DNA from: Duncaniella sp.
GTDB taxonomy: Bacteria > Bacteroidota > Bacteroidia > Bacteroidales > Muribaculaceae
Length of the DNA: 32,569 nt
Reading direction: 5' to 3'
NCBI GenBank assembly: GCA_029052375.1
Contig: JAIDJD010000334.1
Location: 1-32,569, forward strand
Position numbers and translations under genes: made by a program. Each line of letters starts with the position of its first letter. Position 1 is the first letter of the stretch. Of the stretch, positions 31,778 through 32,569 are shown piece after piece. Below the pieces are notes generated by a model. The model was given only the letters and a program-made list of their open reading frames with translations. It searched no databases and was not told the DNA's origin.

Positions 31778-32359
31778 ATGTTAGAGTACATCTCCATAAT
31801 CATCACGGCAATCTTTGTCAACAACATTGTCTTTGCCCAGTTTCTCGGCATCTGCCCCTTCATCGGAGTCTCGCGCAAGCTCTCCTCGGCCGTCGGCATG
31901 GGCGCCGCCGTCACATTCGTGATGGTGATAGCCACAGCCATCACATGGCTCCTCCAAGACCTCGTGCTCACACCCTTCAAGCTGGGCTTCATGCAGACCA
32001 TAGTCTTCATCCTGGTCATCGCCGCCCTCGTACAGATGCTCGAGATCATACTCAAGAAGATTGCACCCGCCCTCTACAGCGCCCTCGGCGTGTTCCTCCC
32101 CCTCATCACCACCAACTGTGCCGTCCTCGGCGTAGCCATCACCGTGGTGCAGAAGAACATGAACCTCGGCGAGAGCCTCGTCTACGCCGTAGCCACAGCC
32201 ATCGGCTTCACCATGGCCATCTCCATCTTCGCAGGCATCCGCGAACAGCTCACCCTCACCGCCGTCCCCAAGGCAATGAAAGGTGTGCCTATCGCCCTCA
32301 TCTGCGCAGGCCTCCTCGCCATGGCCTTCATGGGCTTCTCCGGCATCAAAATCGGCTGA
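31778..32359 (+). CDS. rnfA: Rnf complex membrane subunit RnfA
   Basis: The 193-residue protein has six transmembrane helices. Family marks are [21 protein letters not shown] and [11 protein letters not shown], which supply the expected [2Fe-2S] ligands Cys26 and Cys114, and [16 protein letters not shown]. Its partner is RnfE, two halves of the electron path across the membrane. It is the last gene of the operon, 27 bases after rnfE, and a strong terminator follows directly. Confidence 0.96.
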   Translation: MLEYISIIITAIFVNNIVFAQFLGICPFIGVSRKLSSAVGMGAAVTFVMVIATAITWLLQDLVLTPFKLGFMQTIVFILVIAALVQMLEIILKKIAPALYSALGVFLPLITTNCAVLGVAITVVQKNMNLGESLVYAVATAIGFTMAISIFAGIREQLTLTAVPKAMKGVPIALICAGLLAMAFMGFSGIKIG

Positions 32360-32376
32360 CAATCCACACCCCAGAT

Positions 32377-32407
32377 AAAAAAAGGCACGCACCAGCGTGC
32401 CTTTTTT
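32377..32407 (+). terminator. Intrinsic terminator of the rnf operon
   Basis: Stem GGCACGC (32384-32390) with GCGTGCC (32395-32401) has an ACCA loop, a preceding A7 run and a following T6 run, so the pairing extends to about 13 bp and the signal can work in both directions. Confidence 0.95.
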
Positions 32408-32569
32408 CGTTTTCAGTTGTTATATATACAAGCCCCCCAGCCACTGCCAGACCTATCAGGCTTATAAATCTTATATATCGTATAAGCCTTATAAACCCAA
32501 TCTGCCCTTACAATAAACCAGCCCCACAGGCCGTTAGTCAAGGGGTATGGCGGGTTAGGGTGGGAAAAA
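32408..32569. repeat. Gene-free contig end with CTTATA-type inverted repeats
   Basis: AGGCTTATA (32458-32466) pairs with TATAAGCCT (32481-32489). CTTATA (32470-32475) offers a competing pairing with TATAAG (32481-32486). A third CTTATAAA follows. No gene, tRNA or promoter is visible in the remaining bases. Confidence 0.6.

Noticed and set aside
29622-32359. Nqr (Na+-translocating NADH:quinone reductase) subunits
   Set aside because: The first protein is 318 residues, shorter than NqrB, and gene order D-G-E-A and motifs fit Rnf; nqrA and nqrF are absent.

Overview
This is a GC-rich chromosomal contig from Bacteroidota, order Bacteroidales. A Muribaculaceae-like gut commensal is my best guess. 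I infer this from the promoters, which repeatedly show TTTG, a gap of about 19-20 nt, then TAnnTTTG, and from the lack of Shine-Dalgarno sequences. The gene content agrees: a PorZ-like protein with a type IX secretion C-terminal domain, a lipoprotein with an acidic export signal after its Cys, a BioG-BioC fusion, Rnf subunits and OmpA. The first 53 bases are not genomic. They are an Illumina Nextera i5 adapter left on the contig end.

Layout. 54-1400: the tail of a broken gene, a terminator and an AT-richer acyltransferase-3 gene. 1487-5190: rdgB, a porZ-like gene and an unknown gene. 5195-9226: a PatB/MalY C-S lyase-type PLP enzyme (minus), a lone holin-like gene and transketolase. 9227-10774: a long leader and an abundant-type OmpA porin. 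10892-15298: a compact biotin operon, bioA-bioF-bioGC-bioD, in which every junction is a 4-nt ATGA overlap and bioB is absent. 15371-17338: an RNase D-like exonuclease, a formate/nitrite channel and a thioredoxin. 17398-20935: a membrane-bound one-component AraC regulator with a periplasmic propeller, divergent from a small XRE-type protein and a probable surface lipoprotein. 21053-22723: ettA. 22896-27450 (minus): a lipoprotein, a YfhO-family membrane protein, a small conserved protein and xerD, probably one transcript. 27471-27973: two abutting arrays of mini-hairpin repeats in opposite orientation. 27974-28944 (minus): ruvX-def. 29119-32359: rplS, then rnfD-rnfG-rnfE-rnfA with its own promoter and without rnfB or rnfC.

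Most of the window is housekeeping. The least explained item is the 0.5-kb pair of opposed repeat arrays between def and the lipoprotein gene. Their spacer palindromes differ in sequence but keep the same stem-loop geometry. Next are the rnfDGEA cluster without its electron-input subunits, and the propeller-AraC sensor that looks like a hybrid two-component system with the kinase and receiver removed.

All functions are assigned by reading motifs and recalled family patterns. No database search was run.
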